Source of the DNA: Methanococcoides sp.
GTDB lineage: Archaea > Halobacteriota > Methanosarcinia > Methanosarcinales > Methanosarcinaceae
DNA length: 64,000 bases
Assembly (NCBI GenBank): GCA_021108275.1
Contig: JAIORD010000005.1
Span: 163,698 to 227,697 of the forward strand
Direction: 5' to 3'
Below are positions 55,030 through 64,000 of this stretch, piece by piece; within the stretch, counting starts at the first letter, position 1; each line of letters begins with the position of its first letter. The notes under the pieces are model-generated. The model was not told where the DNA came from. It saw only the letters and a program-made list of their open reading frames with translations, and did not search any database. The translations under genes were made by a program, and so were the position numbers.

Positions 55030-56526
55030 TCAGAGATGAGGCACTACTACCATTTCCCAAGATACTTTTAGGTTATCCTCGGTATCGCTGTCACTCATGA
55101 GAATATGGAGAACCTGCTGAACAACTTCAGGTTTGTGTAATATCATGCACTTCTCACAGCTCCAGACTTCACTCCCGGTAGTACTTTCAATCCAGCGACC
55201 CCCTGTTTTAGGATCTTCACAAGGGTAGAAAGGACAGAAACAGAACGTACAATCCTGACCGCTGAAATGACAGGGGTAATATTCACAGGTATTTCTGCAA
55301 GCAGGCAGGCCAGTCCCGGCACTCTCTATGGTCTCTTTCAGGCGTTCCTCGGCATAATCCTTGCCAGCCTCGGTAAGGACATCACCTATGGCCTGTATGA
55401 GACGGTCGGTCTCCCCCCTTGTGCGAACCGCTATCCTGATGTAATCATTGTCAAGCAGGTAGAAGGAACTGCAATCCCTTACAAGGATACCATGGGAAGC
55501 AAGACGGGAGGTCAGCTCCTGGGAATCCATAAGAAGTTCCCTTATATCCACAAGAACATAATTGACAGTACTTGGAAGCGGTTCGAATCCATAGATACCA
55601 GAGAGGCGCTCTGTCAGATATTCCCGCTCTTCTGCGATCATTTCACGAGATACCACGAGATATTTACTGTAGCATCCGCCCTCCATGTTCAACAGAGCAG
55701 TACCTACAACATCGGGAACTGAACCCAGATTCCATGATAGCCTGGCAGTATTGAGTGCTTTTGCCATCTCCAGGGATGCAACACCGAAACCCAGACGAAT
55801 ACCAGGGATCGCGAAGTTCTTGGTAAGGGAACGGAGGACAAATAAATGATTATTAGTGGCTGCCACGTCCGCGACGCTCTGGGACGGGTCGGCAAGTTCA
55901 CTGAACGCCTCATCGACGAATAATAGGGTGGAGTTCATCTCACACCTTTTGGCAAGTTCAAGGATGGAATCCCTTGAAAGTATTTTGCCAGTAGGATTAT
56001 TTGGATTGCATACGAAAAGGATCTTTACATCCTTTAGTGCCTCGTCGGCAATATCCATCAAGCCCTCATGCTCAAAATAACGGATACTGGCACCCATTAT
56101 CCTGCACTGCTGCTCATATTCATCGAAAGTTGGCTGCGGAATACCTACAACATCACCGCTATTGATCATGCATTCTGCAACAAGACGGATGGTCTCACAT
56201 GAGCCATTACCAGGTATGATGTTATCAGCGCTTATCCCATCGCCCAGAAAACCGGCTGCAGCTTCCCTGTAGTCGAGATAGCGGTTGTCAGGATAATTGT
56301 ACATCCCATCTCTTGAACTGATAAAAAGTGCCTTGAGGTCAAGACCGTATTCGGGATGTTCGAACGGGCTGCCATACGGATTGAGGCTTGCGCTCATATC
56401 GATAAGATCAGATTCAGCGATCCCATGTTCCTGCGAAGCCTTGCGGACAAGACCGCCATGGGATGCAGGCACAAGACCGATTATGTGCTTTTTGAGGGGT
56501 AAATTGATTTTTTTGTCCACATTCAT
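55030..56526 (-). CDS. cobD: Threonine-phosphate decarboxylase with C-terminal Cys-rich domain, intact copy
   Basis: About 498 residues. Residues ~10-370 are a fold-type I PLP enzyme (NPNNPTGKI; Lys in RSLTKNFAIPGIRLGFG) that decarboxylates L-threonine phosphate to (R)-1-amino-2-propanol phosphate for the cobamide side chain. Residues ~400-480 are a Cys-rich metal-binding-like domain (CEYYPCH, CTFCFCPFYPCED, WSCEKC) found in methanosarcinal CobD and reported there with threonine kinase activity. The start is ATG 56526, with a GTG at 56532 in frame. Followed by cobY copy 2. Confidence 0.92.
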   Translation of the reverse strand: MNVDKKINLPLKKHIIGLVPASHGGLVRKASQEHGIAESDLIDMSASLNPYGSPFEHPEYGLDLKALFISSRDGMYNYPDNRYLDYREAAAGFLGDGISADNIIPGNGSCETIRLVAECMINSGDVVGIPQPTFDEYEQQCRIMGASIRYFEHEGLMDIADEALKDVKILFVCNPNNPTGKILSRDSILELAKRCEMNSTLLFVDEAFSELADPSQSVADVAATNNHLFVLRSLTKNFAIPGIRLGFGVASLEMAKALNTARLSWNLGSVPDVVGTALLNMEGGCYSKYLVVSREMIAEEREYLTERLSGIYGFEPLPSTVNYVLVDIRELLMDSQELTSRLASHGILVRDCSSFYLLDNDYIRIAVRTRGETDRLIQAIGDVLTEAGKDYAEERLKETIESAGTGLPACRNTCEYYPCHFSGQDCTFCFCPFYPCEDPKTGGRWIESTTGSEVWSCEKCMILHKPEVVQQVLHILMSDSDTEDNLKVSWEMVVVPHL

Positions 56527-56532
56527 CGCCAC

Positions 56533-56855
56533 GCTTTATCGTGCAAAGATAGGAAGAAAACATATATTAAGTTATGTAAAGTTTGCTTTAGGAGAGATGT
56601 CAAACAAATTACTGAACAGAACATGAAGATACAAAAAAGAGACGAATAGGCACATTGAACAGTAATTCCCTTTCAATATATGATCATCACCATAAATGAT
56701 TCATAGGCAATATTACAAGATGTTGTATCGATTAGCCCGAAATTCTTAAATATGGACCGCATCTATCAAAGATACTACAAACGTGGTGGCACATGTATGA
56801 CCTTATACAAAGTGCTTGCCATATGTCAGGAAAGCCGATGTTCCCATAACTACAT
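56533..56855. other. Intergenic region between cobD and pylT
   Basis: No protein gene seen. It carries the cobD promoter on the minus strand and two TATA-like elements on the plus strand (near 56743 and 56802), the second about 29 bp before the expected start of a short tRNA-Pyl precursor. Confidence 0.5.
56802..56809 (+). promoter_or_regulatory. Likely TATA box of pylT
   Basis: CTTATACA about 50 bp upstream of the mature tRNA 5' end. It predicts transcription from about 56830 with a short leader trimmed by RNase P. Confidence 0.45.
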
Positions 56856-56927
56856 GGAGACTTGATCATGTAGATCGAACGGACTCTAAATCCGTTCAGC
56901 CGGGTTAGATTCCCGGAGTTTCCGCCA
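56856..56927 (+). tRNA. pylT: tRNA-Pyl (CUA, amber suppressor)
   Basis: The unusual tRNA-Pyl fold is plain: acceptor GGAGACT pairs with AGTTTCC, a small D-loop region TGATCATGTAGATCG, an anticodon stem-loop with CTCTAAA (anticodon CTA), a short variable loop CAG, a T-arm CCGGG-TTAGATT-CCCGG lacking TTC, discriminator G and encoded CCA. The TTAGATT T-loop and CTCTAAA anticodon loop are characteristic of this tRNA. It lies 113 bp upstream of pylS. Confidence 0.98.
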
Positions 56928-56969
56928 AATGGACATGGCTTTCCATTAGGACATTATATTTTATTTATG

Positions 56970-56992
56970 ATGATGGATACCCATCATATTTT
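56970..56992 (+). terminator. Hairpin between pylT and pylS
   Basis: ATGATGG-ATAC-CCATCAT, 7-bp stem followed by ATTTT. Candidate end of the tRNA-Pyl transcript. A TATA-like TTATATTTTA (56954-56963) precedes it, so pylS may also start its own message here. Confidence 0.55.
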
Positions 56993-57009
56993 AAAAGGAA
57001 GATGATAGA

Positions 57010-58291
<1,282 letters not shown>

Positions 58292-58301
58292 GGTGAACAT
58301 C

Positions 58302-59354
58302 TTGTTTGATAAAATGGACCAAAATGGTCTGGAAGATTATGCTGAGCAGATAATATCCGGATCAGAGATTTCCGATGAGAACATCAGGGCAATGCTGCAG
58401 ATAAGTGATCCTGATGAGATAGATAAACTGCATTATGTGGCACGCCACATAAGGGATAATTTTTTCGGGAACAAAGTGTTCATGTACAGTTTCGTGTACT
58501 TTTCCACACACTGCAAGAACAATTGTGCTTTCTGCTATTACAACCGTGAGAATGACATCGATAGGTATCGCCTGACACTTGAGGACATAAAGAAGATATG
58601 CCAGGTCCTCAAGGCAGAAGAGATACACATGGTAGACCTCACCATGGGAGAGGACCCCTATTTCCATAACAATCCTGAACGTCTGGTAGAACTTGTCAGA
58701 ACAGTGAAGGAAGAAGTAGGAAAACCAATAATGGTATCCCCGGGAGTTGTTGATAATGAGACCCTTATGCTGTTGAAGGAGAACGGGGCAGACTTCCTTG
58801 CACTATACCAGGAGACCTATGATAAGGAACTTTTTGGAAAGCTGAGGGTGGAACAATCCTTTGAAGAGAGGATCAACTCCAGGAACCATGCAAAGAGGAT
58901 AGGTTATTGCGTTGAGGACGGCATCCTGACAGCAGTGGAACCGGACATAGAATCCACACTAATCTCACTGAGAGGACTTGGAACATCCAATCCCGACATG
59001 GTGAGGGTCATGACATTCCTGCCTCAAAAGGGAACACCTCTGGAAGGAAAAGATGTTGAGGGAAGTGAAGCAGAGCTCAAGATTATCTCAATACTTCGAT
59101 TGATGTATCCAAATCTGCTCATTCCGGCATCATTAGACCTTGAAGGTATTGACGGAATGGTGCACAGACTAAACTCCGGTGCAAATGTGGTCACCTCCAT
59201 AATATCATCCAATTCAACCATTGAAGGCGTTGTGAACTATGACAGAGAACATGCCGAGAGGGATAGGGATGTTAAGAGCGTCATAAAACGGCTTAAAATG
59301 ATGGGAATGGAACCTGCCGAACAAAGCGATTTCGAGAAGTTGTTGGGGCAATAG
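58302..59354 (+). CDS. pylB: 3-methylornithine synthase (radical SAM), ends in TAG
   Basis: A 350-residue radical SAM mutase that rearranges lysine to (3R)-3-methylornithine. The cluster motif CKNNCAFCYYNREN lies near residue 68 and TMGEDPYF near 113. Start chosen at TTG 58302, five bases after AGGTGA (58291-58296), giving the usual length; a GTG at 58293 lies inside that site. The stop is TAG (59352-59354), one base before the pylC GTG. If decoded as pyrrolysine, 42 further codons follow to TGA 59481. Confidence 0.95.
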   Translation: MFDKMDQNGLEDYAEQIISGSEISDENIRAMLQISDPDEIDKLHYVARHIRDNFFGNKVFMYSFVYFSTHCKNNCAFCYYNRENDIDRYRLTLEDIKKICQVLKAEEIHMVDLTMGEDPYFHNNPERLVELVRTVKEEVGKPIMVSPGVVDNETLMLLKENGADFLALYQETYDKELFGKLRVEQSFEERINSRNHAKRIGYCVEDGILTAVEPDIESTLISLRGLGTSNPDMVRVMTFLPQKGTPLEGKDVEGSEAELKIISILRLMYPNLLIPASLDLEGIDGMVHRLNSGANVVTSIISSNSTIEGVVNYDREHAERDRDVKSVIKRLKMMGMEPAEQSDFEKLLGQ

Positions 59355-59355
59355 G

Positions 59356-60444
59356 GTGACGACAGTATGTCTTATAGGAGGGAAACTTCAGGGCTTCGAA
59401 GTGACCTATCTTGCAAAGAAAGCGGGGATGAGAGTTGTTCTGATAGACAGGAACAAGAAGCCCCTTATTTGCAATGTTGTTGATGAGCTGCTATGCTTTG
59501 ACATAACCCAGGAGCCGGACAGGTTCATCGAAGTATCAAAGAATGTCGATGCCATTATTCCGGTAAATGAGAACCTTGATACACTGAACTTTATAAGGGA
59601 CATCAACAGCCAACTTGATTGTCCTGTTCTTTTTGATTTTGATGCGTACCATATCAGTATGGATAAGAAACGCTCAAAGGAATATTTTGTTTCCATCGAC
59701 ATACCGACCCCTGGCGACAGACCTTCGCAACCACCTTATTTTGTAAAGCCACCCTGCGAGAGCAGCAGTATTGGTACACGCATAATCTATGATGATAGCG
59801 AACTTGCCGATGTCGGACCGGATATGCTTGTTGAGGAGTACCTTGAAGGCGATGTTATCTCCCTTGAGATAATCGGGGACGGCAAACATTTTGCAGTGGT
59901 GAAGGAAACGAAGGTGCATATCGATGATACTTATGACTGTCACAGAATAACCCCGGTAGAGCATGACCCGAAGTTCAGGGAAATATCATACAAACTTGCC
60001 CAGGGGCTCAACCTTAAGGGTATCATGGATGTGGAAGCCATTACTTCTGAAAAAGGATTGAAGGTCCTTGAGATAGATGCACGTTTCCCAAGCCAGACGC
60101 CTACGGCGGTCTACCATTCAAGTGGTGTGAACCTTGTAGAATTACTTATGCAGGCTTTCACCGAAGGCGTGACAGAAATCGAAAAGGCGCCTGAGAAAGG
60201 ATATTGTATATTCGAACATCTGAAATGGGACATTCCGGGATTGACACCTGTAGGAGAACACATACTTTCCATGGGCGATCGATACGAACTATTCCATGAG
60301 GAAGAGAACCTTGAAATATTCCATTCGAGTGGAGAGAACGATGTTTTCACACTTATCTCAAGGGGCAAGGACAAGGAAAGTACAGAAGAGGTTCGCAGCA
60401 GAGGCATGATGCGGATCGAGGATTATTTTAATGGGGAGTGGTGA
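59356..60444 (+). CDS. pylC: 3-methylornithine-L-lysine ligase
   Basis: A 362-residue ATP-grasp ligase that joins 3-methylornithine to lysine. CLIGGKLQGFEVTYLAKKAGM is at the N-terminus, YFVKPPCESSSIGTRII in the ATP-grasp core, and GIMDVEAI..LKVLEIDARFPSQTPTAVY holds the metal and product site. The start is GTG 59356, in a frame different from pylB and one base after its TAG. Ends 5 bp before pylD. Confidence 0.96.
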   Translation: MTTVCLIGGKLQGFEVTYLAKKAGMRVVLIDRNKKPLICNVVDELLCFDITQEPDRFIEVSKNVDAIIPVNENLDTLNFIRDINSQLDCPVLFDFDAYHISMDKKRSKEYFVSIDIPTPGDRPSQPPYFVKPPCESSSIGTRIIYDDSELADVGPDMLVEEYLEGDVISLEIIGDGKHFAVVKETKVHIDDTYDCHRITPVEHDPKFREISYKLAQGLNLKGIMDVEAITSEKGLKVLEIDARFPSQTPTAVYHSSGVNLVELLMQAFTEGVTEIEKAPEKGYCIFEHLKWDIPGLTPVGEHILSMGDRYELFHEEENLEIFHSSGENDVFTLISRGKDKESTEEVRSRGMMRIEDYFNGEW

Positions 60445-60449
60445 GCTTT

Positions 60450-61229
60450 ATGGCATTATTAACACCTGAGGATCTGGAAGATCTTTTGAACAAACTTAGA
60501 CAGAGCAATGAAACGATCAAGGCATCTACCGGAAAGGGCATCACGGATATCTGTGAAGATGTCTATGGCACACACCCAGCCTCGCAAAAGGTTGCAATCG
60601 TGCCCATAACAGCAGGCAATGGGATAATAGGCAATTTTTCTTCATCGTTGCTCGCAATAACCGAATATTTCGGACTTGAAGGCTATATTACAGAACATCC
60701 CGACATAACCGGGTATCATCAGGCAGTTTCCGATGGTGCGGACATACTTCTAATGGCGGATGACCACATGTTCATCGCCCACAACCTGAAAAGCAGAAAG
60801 GTAGCGGCCAACCATATATGCACAGGTGTGATCTATTCCGAGATAGCCTCAAGGTTCATACACACAGAATCAAAGGATGTGCTGGTAATCGGTCTTGGTC
60901 GTGTAGGGTATGCCGGTACCGAACATCTGGTGAAAAAAGGGTTCAATGTGTATGCTTATGACCCGAACACCGAATTCATGGAAAAGGCAATTGAAGAGCT
61001 TGGAGTTAACGCTTATGATAGTGCAGACCCTAAGAAGTTCTCCATGGTCTTTGAGGCCACCCCTAACGCCAATACGATATCAGAAGGAATGATCGCAGAA
61101 AGATGCCTTGTATCGACTCCGGGAATACCCTGCGCGCTTCCACCCGAACTCGCTGAGAACGGTGATATCGACCTGGTCATGGAACCACTGGTCATAGGTG
61201 CCGCAGCAATGCTCTATTCAGTGTTCTGA
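60450..61229 (+). CDS. pylD: Pyrrolysine synthase (3-methylornithyl-lysine dehydrogenase)
   Basis: A 259-residue Rossmann-fold oxidoreductase that oxidises and cyclises methylornithyl-lysine to pyrrolysine. ITAGNGIIGNFSSSLLAI is near residue 55, the NAD-binding VLVIGLGRVGYAGTEHLVKKG near 150, and FEATPNANTISEGMIAE and the C-terminal MEPLVIGAAAMLYSVF are typical. ATG 60450 follows GGTGAG by five bases; an in-frame GTG at 60438 overlaps pylC and is unlikely. Last gene of the pyl run. Confidence 0.97.
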   Translation: MALLTPEDLEDLLNKLRQSNETIKASTGKGITDICEDVYGTHPASQKVAIVPITAGNGIIGNFSSSLLAITEYFGLEGYITEHPDITGYHQAVSDGADILLMADDHMFIAHNLKSRKVAANHICTGVIYSEIASRFIHTESKDVLVIGLGRVGYAGTEHLVKKGFNVYAYDPNTEFMEKAIEELGVNAYDSADPKKFSMVFEATPNANTISEGMIAERCLVSTPGIPCALPPELAENGDIDLVMEPLVIGAAAMLYSVF

Positions 61230-61352
61230 AAAAGAGAAGAATATTTCACGTTCACAAACAGGAAGAAAGCTTGCAAAAAATTCAAAGAAACATTGACATG
61301 ACAAAACCACAAAACTTGTCTAATGCGACTATTGCAAGCGTTTTTTCCAAAT

Positions 61353-61425
61353 AAAAAGGTATATATATGCTAAGTACATAGCGTAATTACCTTTTTGTGA
61401 TTATAAAGGATTGATCTATAGGAGA
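61353..61425 (+). promoter_or_regulatory. mtbA promoter within an inverted repeat, with ribosome-binding site
   Basis: TATA-like GGTATATATATG (61358-61369) lies inside the 9-bp inverted repeat AAAAAGGTA (61353-61361) / TACCTTTTT (61388-61396). AGGAGA near 61420-61424 precedes ATG 61434. Transcription is expected near 61390, at the second arm. Confidence 0.6.
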
Positions 61426-61433
61426 ATATTTAA

Positions 61434-62468
61434 ATGACTGAATACACACCAAAGACAAGATTAGCAGCTGTACTTAACCAGACCGAGAAAGTTGACAGGA
61501 TGCCAGCTATCTGTGTTACACAGACCGGTACCGTAGACCTGATGGAAGCATGTGGCATCTTCTGGCCAGAAGCAAACTACGATGCAAAGATGCTTGCAGG
61601 TCTTGCAGCAGCAGCACACACAGAGATCGGATTCGAAGCGATCCGTGTTCCTTTCGACATCACCGCAGAAGCTGAGTTCTTCGGCTGTGGCATCAAGGAC
61701 GGTACAAAAGTACAGCAGCCATCCGTTATCAACCACGTTGTAAACAGCCTTGACGACCTCAAGCCATTCGAAGGCTATGACATCAAGGACTCATCAAAGA
61801 GAACCTCAACGATCCTCGAAGCAATCAAGATCGTAGCAGATGAGTATGGAGCAGAGCTTCCAATCATCGGCAGTATGATCGGTCCTTTCTCCCTTGCACA
61901 GCACCTCACCGGCGACTCCTGGTTCATGGACATCATGACAAAGGAAGAGTACGGTCTTGCGATCATGGAGTTCACAACCGAATTCGCAATCGCATACGCA
62001 AACGCACAGGTCGACAACGGTGCAGACACCATGTCCATCATCGACCCAACAGCAAGCTACCAGCTCATTGGCGGAGAATTCTACAAGAAATTCGTTGTAC
62101 CATTCCACGCAAAGCTCGTTGAAGCAATGCACGCACGCAATGTTCCTGTAGTTCTCCACGTCTGTGGTGACACAACCGAAGGTCTTGCTATCATGGAGCT
62201 CGCAGGCATAGACGCGATCAGTGTTGACCAGAACGTAAATGCAGCAACCGCTGTATCAAAGGTAGAGAAAGCACTCATCGTCGGTAACCTTGACCCAGTC
62301 AACTGTCTCTGGAACACATCTGTTGAAGCAGTCACAGCAGAGTCCGAGAAAGTACTCAAGGAACTCGACGGCAAGGGACTTCTCGCACCTGGATGCGGCA
62401 TTGTAAGCCAGACCCCAACCGCACACCTTCGTGCAATGGTCGAAGTAGCAAAGAGCTACAAATACTAA
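61434..62468 (+). CDS. mtbA: Methylcobamide:coenzyme M methyltransferase, methylamine type
   Basis: A 344-residue zinc enzyme of the MtaA/MtbA (uroporphyrinogen-decarboxylase-like) family that moves the methyl group from the methylated corrinoid protein to coenzyme M. The zinc ligands are visible in VVLHVCGDT (His and Cys, ~240) and APGCGIVSQTP (Cys, ~322). The N-terminal CVTQTGTVDLMEACGIFWPEA and PFDITAEAEFFGCG are typical. I favour MtbA (methylamines) over MtaA (methanol) from the pyl neighbourhood. It has its own strong promoter and terminator, and codon use looks highly biased, as for an abundant protein. Confidence 0.9.
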   Translation: MTEYTPKTRLAAVLNQTEKVDRMPAICVTQTGTVDLMEACGIFWPEANYDAKMLAGLAAAAHTEIGFEAIRVPFDITAEAEFFGCGIKDGTKVQQPSVINHVVNSLDDLKPFEGYDIKDSSKRTSTILEAIKIVADEYGAELPIIGSMIGPFSLAQHLTGDSWFMDIMTKEEYGLAIMEFTTEFAIAYANAQVDNGADTMSIIDPTASYQLIGGEFYKKFVVPFHAKLVEAMHARNVPVVLHVCGDTTEGLAIMELAGIDAISVDQNVNAATAVSKVEKALIVGNLDPVNCLWNTSVEAVTAESEKVLKELDGKGLLAPGCGIVSQTPTAHLRAMVEVAKSYKY

Positions 62469-62498
62469 TCCGATCAAATATTAAAAAGAAGAAAAATG

Positions 62499-62541
62499 GG
62501 CTTACTAAGTCCAATTCTTTTTCTTTTCTTTCTTTTTTTAG
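62499..62541 (+). terminator. mtbA terminator
   Basis: Hairpin GGGCTT-ACT-AAGTCC (62499-62513) followed by T-rich tracts to about 62540. Confidence 0.7.
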
Positions 62542-62589
62542 ATTCTCAAAAATTGTTATACACTGAGCTTTGCGTTTGGAAGACTGACA

Positions 62590-63387
62590 TTAAAGGAACA
62601 TGGCCAGAACGCTCAGAATACCAAGCCCGATGCAAAAATAAGAGAAATCTACCTTCTTTGCAACTTTCAGGAAAAGGTCGATGGTGACCAGACCGAAAAC
62701 AAAAGCGAAGAACAGAGCTACAAAAGAGTAGACATCTAACTCGACCATATCCATCAGCCCAATTCCAATCTCTGCTACCAACACAGCAGGGATGCTCATA
62801 AGAAAACTCAACCTTATGGCATCTGCTGCATCGAATTTACGCAGCAGTAGTGCGGACATCGTGATACCGGATCTGCTAATTCCAGGGATTGCTGCAAATC
62901 CCTGTGCAACCCCCGAGACCAAAGAATCTGACATTCCGGGAACTCTGGAAAGAGATACGTCCTTTGAGATCGTCCTCTGTAGAAGACCCGTAAATATCAA
63001 CATTATACCTATCACAGCTGTTGCAGAACCACCCGATATCTCAACATTATCAGTGACGAACAATAACAGAGGAAGACCCACGATCCCTGTAAGTGCCGTC
63101 GAGATAAGGAGAAAACTGATGATCGGGTCATGAGGCTCTTTTTTAGAAACGCTACGAACATAATCAGGTATCCCGGAAAGGAGCTTTTTCACATCATCTC
63201 TGAAATAAACAGTAGCTGCAAGCAATGTTCCCAGATGAAGCCAGATAGAGATAGGAATGGCTTCAGAAAGGGAACGGTCAAAGAAAGTGACCATAACAAG
63301 CGAGGTCATACCTTCACTGCTTATTGGGAGCCACTCTGCCAGACCCTGTACAATGCCAAGAATGATAGCTTCAGAGAAGGATAACAT
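62590..63387 (-). CDS. uppP: Undecaprenyl-diphosphatase family membrane phosphatase
   Basis: A 265-residue polytopic membrane protein of the BacA/UppP family, which dephosphorylates polyprenyl diphosphate carriers; in archaea the carrier is dolichyl-type, used for glycosylation. Conserved boxes ILGIVQGLAEWLPISSEGM (N-terminus) and VAQGFAAIPGISRSGITMSALLLRKFD (~165-190) hold the catalytic Glu, Ser and Arg. Convergent with mtbA. Confidence 0.93.
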   Translation of the reverse strand: MLSFSEAIILGIVQGLAEWLPISSEGMTSLVMVTFFDRSLSEAIPISIWLHLGTLLAATVYFRDDVKKLLSGIPDYVRSVSKKEPHDPIISFLLISTALTGIVGLPLLLFVTDNVEISGGSATAVIGIMLIFTGLLQRTISKDVSLSRVPGMSDSLVSGVAQGFAAIPGISRSGITMSALLLRKFDAADAIRLSFLMSIPAVLVAEIGIGLMDMVELDVYSFVALFFAFVFGLVTIDLFLKVAKKVDFSYFCIGLGILSVLAMFL

Positions 63388-63547
63388 GAGAAGTAATCAT
63401 ACTTTATCCGTATAAGTAATATCCGCCATTTGATAAAACAAGGGGGGTTTCGCCATATCGAGAGGAAGTATATAATAGTTATCCAATAAGTTTAAGTAAT
63501 TTCTCACTTATGTGCATAATACATTAAGATCAAAGTGGTGAGAAATA

Positions 63548-63946
63548 ATGAAAATATGCATAACTTCCACAGGAACTGACCTTTTCAGCCAGTGTGACCC
63601 TCGTTTTGGCAGATGCCCTTACTTTGTCATTGTAGATTATGACTCCATGTCCTTTGAAGCTCTTGAGAACCCGGGACCTTTAGCAGACGGAGGTGCAGGC
63701 ATAAAGGCTGCACAAGCATTGACCGCCCTTAACGTTGATGCCCTTCTCACAGGAAATATGGGACCAAATGCCTTCTCAGTGCTAGATGCAGCTGGGATCA
63801 AAGTATATACAGGCATCGAAGGTACAGTTGAGGACACGGTTTCACAATATAGAAAAGGACAACTGGACCTTATCGGAGCTGCTACCACTTCCACTCAACA
63901 CAAAATAAACTCAGGATCAAACCCGGAACTTTCCGGACCAAAATGA
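63548..63946 (+). CDS. NifX/NifB-type (dinitrogenase Fe-Mo cofactor family) protein
   Basis: A 132-residue protein of the dinitrogenase iron-molybdenum-cofactor family (MKICITSTG; RFGRCPYFVIVDYDS; DALLTGNMGPNAFSVLDAAGIKVYTG). These small RNase H-like proteins bind metal clusters or cofactors, and in methanogens they often travel with Mrp and DUF134 genes, here found 55 kb away. A GGTGAG sequence precedes ATG 63548. No nitrogenase gene is in view. A related gene follows. Confidence 0.9.
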   Translation: MKICITSTGTDLFSQCDPRFGRCPYFVIVDYDSMSFEALENPGPLADGGAGIKAAQALTALNVDALLTGNMGPNAFSVLDAAGIKVYTGIEGTVEDTVSQYRKGQLDLIGAATTSTQHKINSGSNPELSGPK

Positions 63947-63962
63947 AATAAGAGGCAATAAA

Positions 63963-64000
63963 ATGAAAGTATGTGTACCTTCAGCAAATAATGGCGGATT
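63963..64000 (+). CDS. Second NifX/NifB-type protein, cut by window end
   Basis: Only the first 12 codons are present (MKVCVPSANNGG), beginning 16 bp after the preceding stop with an AGAGG ribosome-binding site. The start resembles the family start of the gene before it, so this is probably a tandem paralogue in one operon. Confidence 0.6.
   Translation, partial: MKVCVPSANNGG

Noticed and set aside
61434..62468. Pyrrolysine-containing methyltransferase with an internal TAG
   Set aside because: mtbA reads through without any internal amber codon; the mtmB/mtbB/mttB genes that carry the pyrrolysine codon are not in this window.

Overview
The window is about 64 kb of archaeal chromosome from a methylotrophic methanogen of the Methanosarcinales, most likely Methanococcoides or a close relative. 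The main reason is a complete pyrrolysine cluster (tRNA-Pyl with a CUA anticodon, then pylS, pylB, pylC and pylD) followed by a methylamine-type methylcobamide:CoM methyltransferase. Archaeal markers elsewhere agree: HerA-NurA, Orc1/Cdc6, thermosome, PAN, SRP19, Sec61-beta, S8e, aMBF1, RadB, CobY/CobZ-type cobamide genes and methanogen-specific DUF356. Promoters have TATA boxes, and base composition is moderately AT-rich with AT-rich spacers. I see no insertion sequence, prophage, CRISPR array or rRNA.

Layout. 0-8 kb: nurA-herA, a small conserved methanogen protein, thermosome, and a cdc6-modE-xth string. 8-18 kb: DUF134 and Mrp ATPase, a terpene-cyclase-like repeat protein, a five-PAS histidine kinase, a nitroreductase, a bactofilin-like protein, and a nitrate/sulfonate/taurine-type ABC operon with a divergent HTH regulator. 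18-28 kb: a large S-layer-type surface protein, thiL, a DUF4349 lipoprotein, and a glutaredoxin-nrdD-nrdG anaerobic ribonucleotide reductase operon divergent from radB. 28-48 kb: mostly housekeeping genes (trmI, HD hydrolase, mtnA, secG, srp19, glmM, DUF99, pan, aMBF1, proC, DUF356, tRNA-His, thi4, a two-component pair, an AAA ATPase, rnz, rps8e, Lrp/aminotransferase, and a TrmB-like regulator with a stand-alone archaeosine-synthase-like domain). 49-56.5 kb: cobamide lower-ligand genes with a duplicated cobD/cobY pair, one cobD copy broken by a 19-nt deletion. 56.8-62.5 kb: pyrrolysine genes and mtbA. The end carries uppP and two NifX/NifB-type proteins, the last cut by the window edge.

The cobamide genes supply the corrinoid that methylamine methyltransferases use. 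The pyl genes make and charge the amino acid in those methyltransferases, and MtbA passes the methyl group to coenzyme M.

The most unusual observation is a short open frame directly upstream of pylS. It has its own ribosome-binding site and ends in an amber codon four bases before the pylS start. Reading that amber as pyrrolysine would carry the ribosome through the pylS start in another frame, so it could be a pyrrolysine-sensing leader; this is inference. Of the genes whose stops I checked, only pylB and the terpene-cyclase-like gene end in TAG.
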